The notes beneath the pieces are model-generated. The model was not told the DNA's origin. It searched no databases and worked only from the letters and a program-made list of their open reading frames with translations. A stretch of DNA of 64,000 bases from Lentisphaeria bacterium UBA1791 (GTDB lineage Bacteria > Verrucomicrobiota > Lentisphaeria > Victivallales > Victivallaceae): NCBI GenBank assembly GCA_002314455.1, contig DCFZ01000030.1, positions 1 through 64,000 on the forward strand. Direction: 5' to 3'. The position numbers and the translations under genes are program-made. Shown here in pieces: positions 1 to 7,986 of this stretch (positions are counted from its first letter, which is position 1; each line of letters starts with the position of its first letter).

Positions 1-29
1 TTGACAGCATGTATTCGGATCATCTTTTT

Positions 30-1376
30 TTATTGCAACGACCATTGTTCGTCGCCGTAACTATCATCTTCGTTGTGCCACGACACAAGTTTCAGTGTTT
101 TCGAGCGCTCATCATACGTCATCACGCAGTATATCCGTTCCTGCGAATTATGGACAACGACCCTTTTTAGGCATTCAAATCGCGGCGCAGCGTGCGAAGT
201 TCCAAGATAAACTTTTTCTAACCCAACAACGACCCGGCAATCCGGATTGCCAATCGTTTTTTGCAGGAGTTCTGCTGCACGTTTTGAATCAGCAAAAATA
301 TCCTTGTGATCTCGCCACAGGTGCAAAATTCCGTTCCACTTGTTGCCTCTTTCTAAAACAATATCGCACGGTGTTATTCCTGCTGCATCCGATATGAATT
401 TATCGCATTGCCCTACAACGATCGCTTGAGATGGCGCGTTGGCGGCAATGGCCTTCGGCAAATGGTATCTCTGTCCAACAGCAAATGCGTTGTTGATTTG
501 CTGATAATCGTCCGGCAAATTATTGGGATTCAGCCCCGCCGCCAGTAATTCCGCTCGCGCGGCGCTTTGCATTTTGGCGAAAGCATTTTGTACATCGGGG
601 AGACCGGGCAGCGTAAGCAGCGGAGCGCCCGCCGTCGGCGCCTTGCAGATGACCCCGCACTTGCCGATCTGTTGCTTTTTGACGGCTTCCGCCATCTGAT
701 CGATCGCATATTTACGCGTCAGCGGCGTCAAACTGCTTGCGTTACTTAAAAAGCCGTCGTGTGGATCAAACGCAAAACCGCTGGATTCCACTCTCACCTG
801 ATCAGGCGGCGTCATCGGGTGGACCGGCGTCTTGCCCGCCTCCTTTGCCGTGATCTGCTCGAGCTGACAGTTGCAGCCGAATTCCCACGGCGGGGTGTGC
901 GTCCGAAGCCACGGATCGCGCTTGTCGAAGACCATGCCGTCGTACTGCTGGTGCGTCGATCGCGGAACCGCGCTGCCGACACTCGCGTGATAGCGTACAT
1001 ACGGGAATATCTTCAGTGCCGACGCACTATACATCCGCTCATGCTCGCCGACGGCGTGCGCCATCTTAGCGTTCTGATCCAGGATCAATTTCAGCCGGGC
1101 AGTCGATGCGAGATTTTTCATGCTATCGGTACCGTCGTCTTTGCCGTTGGCGCGGGCGTATTGCATCAGAAGGTGTCTCGCCTCGTCGCGGCTGATCCGC
1201 CCGGACGAATAGTCGTCGGAAATTTGCCGGAATCGGTCGAGGATATGAGCCTCGGCGACACGCGCGGAAAAGAACGCGCGGGTGCGAATCCCGGCGGGGA
1301 TCTGCGAGATCCCGGCGCTGTCGCGCACCGTCGGCAAATTCACCCGGTTCCGGATGAAGTTTTCTTTTGCCCCCAT
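30..1376 (-). CDS. Mu gpF-like minor head protein with C-terminal toxin-like nuclease domain
   Basis: 448 aa. The N-terminal ~170 residues match the Mu gpF head-morphogenesis family, including the conserved tract around YDGMVFDKRDPWLRTHTPPW and the Cys pair in EFGCNCQ, which is the family hallmark. Such proteins join the portal to the capsid inside the procapsid. The last ~115 residues (from about residue 335, with ILHLWRDHKDIF) have the layout of the phage BECR-fold (barnase/EndoU/RelE-like, 'PBECR') nuclease domains often appended to phage structural proteins. That assignment is by pattern only. The gene lies 3 nt after the gpG-like gene in a leftward late operon, and the start follows a GGGAG sequence about 12 nt upstream. 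More head genes are expected beyond the window edge. Confidence 0.8.
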   Translation of the reverse strand: MGAKENFIRNRVNLPTVRDSAGISQIPAGIRTRAFFSARVAEAHILDRFRQISDDYSSGRISRDEARHLLMQYARANGKDDGTDSMKNLASTARLKLILDQNAKMAHAVGEHERMYSASALKIFPYVRYHASVGSAVPRSTHQQYDGMVFDKRDPWLRTHTPPWEFGCNCQLEQITAKEAGKTPVHPMTPPDQVRVESSGFAFDPHDGFLSNASSLTPLTRKYAIDQMAEAVKKQQIGKCGVICKAPTAGAPLLTLPGLPDVQNAFAKMQSAARAELLAAGLNPNNLPDDYQQINNAFAVGQRYHLPKAIAANAPSQAIVVGQCDKFISDAAGITPCDIVLERGNKWNGILHLWRDHKDIFADSKRAAELLQKTIGNPDCRVVVGLEKVYLGTSHAAPRFECLKRVVVHNSQERIYCVMTYDERSKTLKLVSWHNEDDSYGDEQWSLQ

Positions 1377-1379
1377 AGT

Positions 1380-1925
1380 CTAAAAATTCTCCCTGACAAA
1401 CTGATCGAATGCCGTCTGACATTCGGCTTCATCCGGCCACCACGGGCGCGGGTGCTGCGGTGCCGTCTGATCCTTTAAGACAAAAAGCGGAGCCTCGAGC
1501 TTTTCTCCTTTCGCCGGCGCGCGAAAAAGTAACCGGCTTCCTCGCTTGCTTGTCAGAGCGAATAGTTTTTCTGTCACATCTGATGCAAAAAGCCGATTAG
1601 GATTGTACCTTTCCGTTGAGCTCGTCGGCAACGGGATCGCCAGCGTCTTTCCGTTGCGCGACATGATCGGCCCGCCGTAATGGACATGCGCCCCGATGTA
1701 TGCCTGTGCCGCCGTCATCTTGATTTCGGCGGTAAGACCGCAATTTTCAAGCGCGATATTCTGCTCGATCGACTTGCCGAATGGGCCGCTGCCGATCACT
1801 CTCGTGGCGTTGGCTTTTGCGATCCGCAAGACCGCCTCACTCCATACTGTGATCAGATCCTCGCCGTTGAGATCTTTGATTTTTTGGCGGATCTCGGCGT
1901 CGTCGACGCGAAGCGTCAGCCTCAT
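1380..1925 (-). CDS. Mu gpG-like virion morphogenesis protein
   Basis: 181 aa. It resembles phage virion-morphogenesis (gpG/tail-completion) proteins: an N-terminal MRLTLRVDDAEIRQKIKDL helix-forming segment, and a central HVHYGGPIMSRNGKTLAIP tract where this family has its conserved 'xxH..G' basic stretch. The C-terminus carries PRPWWP. The start codon overlaps the portal stop (ATGA), so translation is probably coupled. In phage Mu the F gene precedes G, whereas here the G-like gene comes before the F-like gene. It has no signal peptide or membrane segment. Function is inferred from family resemblance and position between portal and gpF. Confidence 0.7.
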   Translation of the reverse strand: MRLTLRVDDAEIRQKIKDLNGEDLITVWSEAVLRIAKANATRVIGSGPFGKSIEQNIALENCGLTAEIKMTAAQAYIGAHVHYGGPIMSRNGKTLAIPLPTSSTERYNPNRLFASDVTEKLFALTSKRGSRLLFRAPAKGEKLEAPLFVLKDQTAPQHPRPWWPDEAECQTAFDQFVRENF

Positions 1926-3373
1926 TTGTTGCCCTCGTCGAATTGGCGCCGCATATCATCGCCCATCAACGCTTCGGCGTCGCTGGAGTTGCCCGGCAAA
2001 TCGCCGGCTGCGAGATCTTTCAACGCGCTGTCGAATTTGTCGGCGCCGGCATTGGCGACATCGCCGACCTTGTCGGCAATCGGGCCGAGCCACTTTTCCA
2101 AAGCGCCGGAAAGATCTGACTGCTTTTTTCCCGAAGGATCTGTATCCGCGAAGCCGTAAGCGGTTCCCGCCGGGGCGGCTTGCAACGGCGTCCTGGTAAG
2201 GCGAATGCCGAAGCGTTCGCTCATTTCGTCCGGGTCGGCGTCAAGCCCGGCGCCTTTCAGCGCCTGAAGCATCTGCGCGGTGGCAAGCTTATCTTCCGGC
2301 GCACTGCAGTCGATCGTAAACCTGGGTGCGGCAACGCCGGCGCCGCAGTTGAATCTCGTCCACGGTGCGCACAGTTGAGCGTTGATCGTGCGCTGCAGTT
2401 TCCGGCAATCACTTTCCATAAGGTCGCGGCGAACCTTATCCTGGGCACCATCGTTGGAAAGCCCGCCGCCGTCCCCACTCGATGCAGTTTGCCCGAGAAT
2501 CAGCCGGGTGATGGATCCGGCGAGCGCCTCGCGCAGACGGAAATATATGTCGCCGTTGACGTTCGCCGCCTGGATCAGTTCAAGCTCGGTATTTTTGCTG
2601 AAAAGCCCGCCGCCACTCGATCCGAAGTTGCGGATCAACCGCTTGATATTGTTGCGCTCTTTCTGATAGGTCTGCTCGTCCGCCTTGATGGCGACAAATG
2701 GCATTCCGTAACGTTCGACAAAACCGAGGAGATTTTTCTCAGCGGAATTCATAAAACAGTGGATCCACGCGATCGGCCGGATCAGACCGCCGCGCGCGGG
2801 ATCCTTGCCGTGAAAACGCATCCGGTGATAGATGATGTGATCCCGCGGGATCACAAGCCCGGATGGGCATTCCGACGTCACAAGCTTCGGATAAAATCCG
2901 TCGATCAACGTGAAATGCTCTTGCTCGATCAGGTTGAAGCCGGCGATGTGACCGCCGTCTTTCCAGCAGATTTCACTGATCGAAAATCCGGGGAGTAGCG
3001 CCCCCATCAGATCTTCGAGTAGCTCGCCGAAGGTGTCGTTTCCATTCTGACCTTCGATCGCGTCGAGCTCTTTTTTTAGAGCGTCTGCTGCCGCCTTTGC
3101 CGCGTCGCTGTCGTCGCCTGGAGCAAAGCTCCAGTGACATCCCAGTACCGCGTCGATGCGGGTTTGTAGCGCCTGGGCGATCTCCGAGTTGTGCTCGGCG
3201 AGTTCCCGCGCCAAACGGCATTGACGCTTAATGTCGCCGCTCGTCGCCTGACGCATGATCTGAGCGACCTTTTCCGGCGTCAATCCGGATGCCGCATCGA
3301 GGACTTCGCGATCGCAAATTTCCGGGCGGAAGCTCGGCTCACCGCGCCCAAAAAACTTTTCCAAAAATTTCAT
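1922..3373 (-). CDS. Phage portal protein, DUF935 (Mu gp29-like)
   Basis: 483 aa. Portal proteins form the dodecameric ring at the capsid vertex through which DNA is packaged. The sequence has typical DUF935 landmarks: an IAQALQTRIDAVLGCHW segment, then GFSISEICWK, IPRDHIIYHRMRFHGKDPARGGLIRP-type residues, and an acidic Gly/Pro-rich C-terminus. I chose the ATG at 3373 (MKFLEKFFGRGE) because ATAGGAGC, the ribosome-binding motif used repeatedly in this phage, lies just upstream. A longer open frame to 3487 would overlap the terminase gene by 104 nt. It follows the large terminase gene directly and is followed by the gpG-like gene with an ATGA overlap. Confidence 0.88.
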   Translation of the reverse strand: MKFLEKFFGRGEPSFRPEICDREVLDAASGLTPEKVAQIMRQATSGDIKRQCRLARELAEHNSEIAQALQTRIDAVLGCHWSFAPGDDSDAAKAAADALKKELDAIEGQNGNDTFGELLEDLMGALLPGFSISEICWKDGGHIAGFNLIEQEHFTLIDGFYPKLVTSECPSGLVIPRDHIIYHRMRFHGKDPARGGLIRPIAWIHCFMNSAEKNLLGFVERYGMPFVAIKADEQTYQKERNNIKRLIRNFGSSGGGLFSKNTELELIQAANVNGDIYFRLREALAGSITRLILGQTASSGDGGGLSNDGAQDKVRRDLMESDCRKLQRTINAQLCAPWTRFNCGAGVAAPRFTIDCSAPEDKLATAQMLQALKGAGLDADPDEMSERFGIRLTRTPLQAAPAGTAYGFADTDPSGKKQSDLSGALEKWLGPIADKVGDVANAGADKFDSALKDLAAGDLPGNSSDAEALMGDDMRRQFDEGNK

Positions 3374-3383
3374 AAACGTGCTC

Positions 3384-4856
3384 CTATCGATAGTCGTCGG
3401 AGTGATCGGGGTAACGGCTGCTCTGCCAGTCCGATACGTCCTGGCTGTCATTCGCCGCCGATTCAAATCTGCACGGGCCGCCATCAAGTTGCGTCGCGGC
3501 GTAAAGCGCCAGCGCGCAGCTCCATGCGATATCGCAATGGCTTTCCGGAAGGATCTCGTTTCTGCTTTCCGCGAAGATCAACCTGCCGCCCATTGTCGTC
3601 TCCTTTTTGAGTGCGGCAAGATCCGCTTTAACCTCGGGATTTTCAATCGGGATCATTTGTTTCCCCGCCTCGAAAGCGCCCTGTAGCGTCGTACCGAGAA
3701 TCATCTTGGATGCGGCGAAGTTGACGCCGAGGAAATTTCCGTAAAACTTTTCCTCGAGCTCCTCACAGATCGCCATGCCGAGGCCGGTCTTATCGCCGCA
3801 CCCGACAGCGCCGGCGGCGAGGATCGCCGCGACAAGTCGCTTTTGCACCTCAAATCGGATGTTGCGCATCGTAATCAGAGCGGCAAGTTGCGCGCTGTCA
3901 CCAGATACGCAGTTAATCCACACCGACGACAAGTCGCCGGTGCGGGCAATATCGAAACCGAAAACGTGTTTTTTTCCGGCGAAGAAAAAGATCCACCACG
4001 CCTCCGAAAGATCGGCGATGTTGCTTTCATCGTCGTAATGCTTGCGCATGATGTCAAGCTTGATATTCGCCTTGACGAGATCCGCCGGCTCGATCAGCTG
4101 CTGACCGCCCGCGTTATTGGGGGTGCAAAGGTACTGCGTTTCAAAGGCGGAGCGGCTTGCGCATCCCCGACGTATCTGCTCTCGGAATTCATCGCGCGTC
4201 TGCGTCGTCCGTTTTTTCGCCTTTTTGATCTCATTGATCTTTTCGACAAAACCGTCGGCGATCGCATCGTCGAGCGTCGTCCGGTGGAACGACATCCCGC
4301 GGGGATTATCCTCTTTCGCCTCACGGCAAATCCGGGCGAAGAGGGTGTTTTCGGACCCGTTTGCCGCGTAGGCGGAAACCATCTCGAACTGACCGCCCCA
4401 GGTAATGCACGGATAAGCCATCGCGTAGAGCGTTTCCTGATCCTGATGAAGATCCATCTCGTCAACCAGGACGTCTCCGCCTTTGCCGGCGAAAGCGAGC
4501 GGGTTGCTCGACAGTGAGCAGATCCGCGCGCCGTTGTTGAATTTTACCACAAAGGCAGTGATTCCGTGCTTCTCGTCGATCACCTCGACGTTGTTTCCGT
4601 CGAGACCGCGCGCCACGGCGTTGGCTTCGCGCGCCCACTTGGCGACGTAATCGGTTACAAATTCTTTCGCCGTCAATTCGTCGCGCGAGCTGACCCACTG
4701 AACGAAGTTCGAACCGCCTTTTTCACGCAAACATTTTGTAACGGCGCGGAAACTCGTTGCGTAAGTGATGCCAATCCGGCGGCTTTTTTCGTAGAGCTTG
4801 ATGGGGCTGTCGTCCTGGATCCACTTGGATTGGTACGGCAGAAAATATCCCATCAT
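3384..4856 (-). CDS. Phage terminase large subunit (Mu gp28-like)
   Basis: 490 aa. The DNA-packaging motor ATPase/nuclease. The N-terminus (YFLPYQSKWIQDDSPIK) and the Walker A-like EKSRRIGITYA at about residues 24-34 are typical of gp28-like terminases. A Walker B-like GGDVLVDEMDLH lies at about residues 127-138. The C-terminal half contains FGFDIARTGDLSS, which fits the first acidic residue of the RNase H-like nuclease domain. The start overlaps the preceding gp27-like gene, and two consecutive ATG codons (4856 and 4853) are possible starts. It is the third-to-last step of the packaging block gp27-gp28-gp29. Confidence 0.9.
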   Translation of the reverse strand: MMGYFLPYQSKWIQDDSPIKLYEKSRRIGITYATSFRAVTKCLREKGGSNFVQWVSSRDELTAKEFVTDYVAKWAREANAVARGLDGNNVEVIDEKHGITAFVVKFNNGARICSLSSNPLAFAGKGGDVLVDEMDLHQDQETLYAMAYPCITWGGQFEMVSAYAANGSENTLFARICREAKEDNPRGMSFHRTTLDDAIADGFVEKINEIKKAKKRTTQTRDEFREQIRRGCASRSAFETQYLCTPNNAGGQQLIEPADLVKANIKLDIMRKHYDDESNIADLSEAWWIFFFAGKKHVFGFDIARTGDLSSVWINCVSGDSAQLAALITMRNIRFEVQKRLVAAILAAGAVGCGDKTGLGMAICEELEEKFYGNFLGVNFAASKMILGTTLQGAFEAGKQMIPIENPEVKADLAALKKETTMGGRLIFAESRNEILPESHCDIAWSCALALYAATQLDGGPCRFESAANDSQDVSDWQSSRYPDHSDDYR

Positions 4857-5371
4857 TTCACCCCGAATTTTTTCAGCATTGCGTCGGCGACTCGGCCGCT
4901 GTCAACATGGCTCAAAGTCGCAAGTTTTTCTTCCAGTTCGGCGATCCGTGCCCGGAGCGCGCTTTCGCGCTCCGCAGATTTTGATTCCTCGTTTTTCTGC
5001 GCGACGGCAAGCCCGCGCGCCAACGCGGCGAGCGACTTTTCGTCAAGCTCGTCGCCGTTCTCAAGCTTCTCGAGGAGAAGCCGTAGAAGCTCAAAATTCG
5101 CCGCTTTGACAAGCCCGGATCCGTCGGCCATCAGAGCGCCGATCTTGCGGCGCTCGACCTCTTTCCCGTAGCGGCGGCGGGCGGCGCAGTAGTCGCGGAA
5201 CTCGTCGCTCACGCGATAGGCACCGAAGCTCGAGTTGTGCAAAGTGACGTCGAGCCGGCAGATTTCCGCGTCAGAGCGGATCTCGTCATAGCTCGCCCCG
5301 TCGTCAATGAGTTGCGCAATGCGCATCCGGGATTCCAGCGGGAGCCGGGCGATGTTGTTACGCTGCGTCAT
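4853..5371 (-). CDS. DUF3486 family protein (Mu gp27-like, probable small terminase)
   Basis: 172 aa. It begins RNNIARLPLESRMRIAQLIDDGASYDEI, the standard opening of DUF3486 proteins, which precede the large terminase in Mu-like phages and are thought to be the small terminase. The middle (HNSSFGAYRVSDEFRDYCAAR) is also family-like. A charged coiled-coil-prone segment occupies about residues 110-150. It overlaps both neighbours by 4 nt (upstream unknown gene, downstream terminase), consistent with one translationally coupled packaging operon. Confidence 0.82.
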   Translation of the reverse strand: MTQRNNIARLPLESRMRIAQLIDDGASYDEIRSDAEICRLDVTLHNSSFGAYRVSDEFRDYCAARRRYGKEVERRKIGALMADGSGLVKAANFELLRLLLEKLENGDELDEKSLAALARGLAVAQKNEESKSAERESALRARIAELEEKLATLSHVDSGRVADAMLKKFGVK

Positions 5372-5661
5372 TTTGCCGCCCTCGGACCATAAACAAACGG
5401 GCTGTGATCGAATTCGTCGGCGAGCTCCTGAAGACCCTTCACAGTAATCGACAAATACTTGCCGCCGAAGCCCTTGACCGGTTCAAGATAACCCATGCCG
5501 ACAAGTTCCACGGCCTGGGACAACACATCGTCCTCATCGGCGCGCATAATCGCCGGCTCCAGCGAAATGTCCTTCAGCTCTGTCGCCGCAACCGGCGCCC
5601 CGAAGAAGCGCTTCATGTCGCGCAAAATCGCCTGCCGTAAACCGTAGATATTGACCTGCAT
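5368..5661 (-). CDS. Small phage protein at the Mu gp26 position
   Basis: 97 aa, not assigned to a family by me. The predicted make-up is helix-rich with a C-terminal winged-helix-like stretch (GYLEPVKGFGGKYLSITVKGLQELADEF), the pattern of a beta hairpin followed by a recognition-type helix. It sits between a gp25-like membrane/coiled-coil protein and the gp27-like gene, the place of Mu gp26. It overlaps the gp27-like gene by 4 nt. There are no cysteines, signal peptide or membrane segment. A role in late gene expression or packaging is possible but unproven. Confidence 0.65.
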   Translation of the reverse strand: MQVNIYGLRQAILRDMKRFFGAPVAATELKDISLEPAIMRADEDDVLSQAVELVGMGYLEPVKGFGGKYLSITVKGLQELADEFDHSPFVYGPRAAK

Positions 5662-5664
5662 CAG

Positions 5665-6024
5665 TTAGTTACCTCTGTGATGATAATTTTTCTCGTGATT
5701 CTGCAGCGCCTTATCAAGGTTCTGCGTATAAAGCGCCAGATTGGAGATCCGTTGGTCCTGACCGGCGTTGTTTTCCAGCGCGCGCTGGAGGGAGTCTTCC
5801 ATTTTTGCCATTCTCCCGGAAACCTGCTCCAAAAGCGCGAGGATTCGCTGGCTCTGATCGGCTTCCAAATGCTTGTCGAACTTAGCGGAAAGCTTGTCTA
5901 CTTTTTCTGTTTCGAGTTTAGAGACCCGATCCTCGAGCTTGCCTTGCCGGCCCCAAAACAAAAAATCCAAAAGGCCGACGGTAACCGCGCCGATAACGCT
6001 GGAAAAAAGGTTCGAAAGATTCAT
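5665..6024 (-). CDS. Membrane-anchored coiled-coil phage protein (DUF2730/gp25-like)
   Basis: 119 aa. One N-terminal hydrophobic segment (LFSSVIGAVTVGLLDFLFW, about residues 6-24) is followed by a long charged coiled coil (about residues 28-110: KLEDRVSKLETEKVDKLS and onward), ending in a His-rich tail. This layout matches DUF2730-type proteins encoded just upstream of gp26/gp27 in Mu-like phages. It is the first recognisable gene of the leftward late operon. The start ATG at 6024 follows a 303-nt gene-free stretch that probably holds the late promoter. Confidence 0.68.
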   Translation of the reverse strand: MNLSNLFSSVIGAVTVGLLDFLFWGRQGKLEDRVSKLETEKVDKLSAKFDKHLEADQSQRILALLEQVSGRMAKMEDSLQRALENNAGQDQRISNLALYTQNLDKALQNHEKNYHHRGN

Positions 6025-6327
6025 ATAAGCGATATCCCTATAAATCAGAAACCCCCTGTATCGCCGGGGGGAAGCGCACGAGCCACAGGCTATTCCCTTT
6101 CAAGCCGGGACGGCTGTTGTGCAAAGGGAGCGGCGGTTACAACGAAGAAAAACCGCCGCCGGCAACGTAGGAGCAACGTCGCCTAAAGAGTTTATCTCTC
6201 TATATATAGGGTGGATTGTAGTCCCGCTTAATCAAAAAAAGTGATTTTCAGTATATGGTGTGCAACAAGGACGGACAAAAAAATCCTGGTGAAGCGGGAA
6301 AGGCGGAAGCGAAAGATGCCGCGACGA
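6025..6327. other. Gene-free stretch with two hairpins (probable late control region)
   Basis: No convincing gene. It contains a perfect 9-bp inverted repeat, GCGGCGGTT at 6130-6138 and AACCGCCGC at 6151-6159, with a 12-nt loop. It also contains a smaller GC hairpin, CCCCC...GGGGG at about 6052-6070. Neither is followed by a T-tract in the leftward direction, so they do not look like terminators. An AT-rich tract lies at 6193-6212. Because the leftward late genes start at 6024 and the repressor-linked gene ends at 6328, a late promoter or regulatory RNA is the likely content. Confidence 0.4.
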
Positions 6328-6669
6328 TTAGTGTATGAGAATAACGACTGCCGCGAAGAGAGAAATAATCAAGCTGACCAAAACCCAATAGGTGATTACT
6401 GTTAGCGGAAGGTAAAGTTTGTGCGCGCCGCATTTGGGGCAACGGAGCGTTTTGGGAGAGATCATTTCGCCGCAGTAGAGGCAGGGCGACAGCTCAGCTC
6501 CCAACGCCCCCGATTTCTTCATTGACGTTGGTTTTGACGTTGGTTCCGAAAACTCCTTTGTCGTCGCGAGAAAGTTTTTTCCACACTTCTCGCAGGCAAA
6601 CACCTTGCCGAGATATTCTTTTTCGATCTCGTAGGGGGCCCCGCATCTCGTGCAGCGAATTTTTTCCAT
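6328..6669 (-). CDS. Zinc-ribbon membrane protein downstream of the phage repressor
   Basis: 113 aa. Two or three zinc-ribbon knuckles are visible: CTRC (residues 5-8), CEKC (27-30), then CLYC (63-66) paired with CPKC (78-81). A single hydrophobic helix (YLPLTVITYWVLVSLIISLF and onward) closes the protein, so the ribbons probably face the cytoplasm from a C-terminal anchor. It lies 2 nt after the repressor gene on the same strand and is therefore likely expressed in the lysogen. That would suit a lysogenic-conversion or superinfection-exclusion role, but no function can be assigned from sequence alone. Confidence 0.65.
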   Translation of the reverse strand: MEKIRCTRCGAPYEIEKEYLGKVFACEKCGKNFLATTKEFSEPTSKPTSMKKSGALGAELSPCLYCGEMISPKTLRCPKCGAHKLYLPLTVITYWVLVSLIISLFAAVVILIH

Positions 6670-6671
6670 AT

Positions 6672-7016
6672 TTACTCCTTAACGTTTTTTCTCACGATCG
6701 GATCCGGAAAGTTTGCGATAACCAGCGACAAGCAGCGCATTTTTTCTTCCTCAGATAGACCATCAAAAACCATCAGCAGTTGCCCCCGCATCAGGTCCGT
6801 TGCTTTATCACCGCTACTTTCCCCAAAGAAATCTATTTTTATATCTGGAAATATCTTCAGCAGTGTAGATATCTCCATGTGGCAGATATCGCATCGCCCA
6901 TTGAGATAATCGGCGATCCGGCCCTGCGATACTCCAGCCTGCTGTGCCAGCGCAGATTGTGTGCCAGCTCTTTTGTAAGCCTCGCGTAACGCGTTCAGTA
7001 TAGTGTCTGGTGTCAT
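6672..7016 (-). CDS. Phage repressor-like HTH protein
   Basis: 114 aa. The N-terminal ~45 residues form a Cro/CI-type helix-turn-helix (GTQSALAQQAGVSQGRIADYLNG). The rest is an acidic helical region likely used for dimerisation. It is the only regulator transcribed leftward from the control region, directly opposite the small Cro-like gene at 7164, the classical repressor/Cro arrangement of a temperate phage. There is no S24 peptidase domain, so induction would not be by LexA-type self-cleavage. The start ATG is the only good one at the edge of the AT-rich operator region. Confidence 0.75.
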   Translation of the reverse strand: MTPDTILNALREAYKRAGTQSALAQQAGVSQGRIADYLNGRCDICHMEISTLLKIFPDIKIDFFGESSGDKATDLMRGQLLMVFDGLSEEEKMRCLSLVIANFPDPIVRKNVKE

Positions 7017-7163
7017 TTGTTTCGCTTTTAATTCTTTTTAATTAAAAATAACCTCCTTTTCATAACAAATCAATAAAAAAAATTAAAAAAATCGCAAAAA
7101 GAGTTTGAAAAAATCTCAATATGAGATTATTTTTATCGCAGACAGGATAACTGGGAGCAAAAA
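7017..7163. promoter_or_regulatory. Divergent phage operator/promoter region
   Basis: A 147-bp very AT-rich region between the repressor and the Cro-like gene. It contains a perfect 14-bp palindrome, TTTTTAATTAAAAA, at 7035-7048, near the repressor start. It also holds an inverted repeat AATCTCA-ATA-TGAGATT at 7112-7128, near the Cro-like start. These are good candidates for the two operators that set lysogenic versus early transcription. No single promoter can be fixed with confidence in such AT-rich DNA. Confidence 0.6.
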
Positions 7164-7346
7164 ATGACTCGACTGAAACAAAAACGTCTGGCGCTCGGAA
7201 TGAACCTTCGCACTCTGGGAGACAAGGTTGGGGCCTTCGCCCAAAACGTGCAGCAACAGGAAAAACGAGGCATCCGAACGGTCAAGATGGCGCGACGTTA
7301 TGCGCTCGCGCTGAAGTGCCGCCCGGAAGATATCATCGAATTGTGA
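7164..7346 (+). CDS. Cro/Ner-like small HTH protein
   Basis: 60 aa. It reads as a compact helix-turn-helix protein (RLALGMNLRTLGDKVGAFAQ, then a second half VKMARRYALALKCRPEDIIEL), the length and layout of Cro/XRE regulators. GGGAGC lies 7 nt upstream of the ATG. It is the first gene of the rightward early operon and faces the repressor gene, so it probably switches off repressor or early transcription after induction, as Ner does in Mu. The glutamine/lysine-rich middle (QNVQQQEKRG) replaces a typical recognition helix, so the DNA-binding assignment is moderate. Confidence 0.65.
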   Translation: MTRLKQKRLALGMNLRTLGDKVGAFAQNVQQQEKRGIRTVKMARRYALALKCRPEDIIEL

Positions 7347-7386
7347 CGCGCATACGCGCATAAAACTAAAACCACAGGAGCAGAGT

Positions 7387-7560
7387 ATGAAAATTTTCGG
7401 CATGAAAAAAAACATCAAGTCGTACGATGACGAATACTATTCGACAGGAATTGACCCCTATGAGCCAATCACGGGCGATACGGAACGGTGCGGGTGGCTT
7501 CTGACAGCGATGATCTTTCTGCTGTTTCTGGTCATCGCATTCTTCGTGGAAAGGCAGTAA
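7387..7560 (+). CDS. 57-aa single-span membrane protein
   Basis: This short frame encodes MKIFGMKKNIKSYDDEYYST at its start, an acidic-aromatic middle, and a C-terminal membrane helix of about 20 residues (LLTAMIFLLFLVIAFFVERQ). An AGGAG motif sits 7 nt upstream of the ATG, and the next gene starts 1 nt after its stop, so it fits the tightly packed early operon. No family recognised. A small early membrane protein could act in exclusion or host takeover, but that is speculation. Confidence 0.55.
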   Translation: MKIFGMKKNIKSYDDEYYSTGIDPYEPITGDTERCGWLLTAMIFLLFLVIAFFVERQ

Positions 7561-7561
7561 A

Positions 7562-7966
7562 ATGGCCGACATCTCCGAAAAAGACAACCGGGAGATCCCC
7601 GTCACGCTCGAGCTTCTACTCGAAACGGCGCGCGCGATTCGCGACGTGCAGACTGCGATGGAAGCAATTGACGTCGAGACCATCGACGCCAAAACGGAAA
7701 AGGTTGTACTGCGGCGGATCAGCCGCATCGCGGTACTATATCGCTTCATTCCGCAGATACTCGATCCGCGTCGGATCGTCGCGCTCGCAGACGAGGCCGC
7801 GAACCGGCCGACCTGGTACAAAGTCAACCGCGATCACTTTTTTTGCCCGGAGCTTTCGATCGCCGACCTCGCGCAGATCAACCACATCGCGCAACACTCG
7901 GCGCGGGATTATATCCGGCGCGTCCAGATTTCCAACGATTGTTATAAAAATATCCCGAAACTCTAA
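7562..7966 (+). CDS. Early phage protein of unknown function
   Basis: 134 aa, mostly helical and charged (VTLELLLETARAIRDVQTAM; RRISRIAVLYRFIPQILDPR), with a C-terminal segment LSIADLAQINHIAQHSARDY that resembles a helix-turn-helix with a short turn. No signal peptide or membrane segment. It begins 2 nt after the previous stop and is followed 20 nt later by another small DNA-binding-like gene. I do not recognise the family. Position before Gam suggests an early regulatory or replication-accessory role. Confidence 0.6.
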   Translation: MADISEKDNREIPVTLELLLETARAIRDVQTAMEAIDVETIDAKTEKVVLRRISRIAVLYRFIPQILDPRRIVALADEAANRPTWYKVNRDHFFCPELSIADLAQINHIAQHSARDYIRRVQISNDCYKNIPKL

Positions 7967-7986
7967 AAAAAAGGAAAGACCAGACC

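Noticed and set aside
3374..3487. Longer N-terminus for the portal protein
   Set aside because: It would overlap the terminase by over 100 nt and reads as Arg/Thr-rich shadow sequence. The ATG at 3373 has a proper ribosome-binding site.
6025..6327. A small phage gene before the gp25-like gene
   Set aside because: Frames on the minus strand are broken by stops, and there is no ribosome-binding site; the content is better explained as control region with hairpins.
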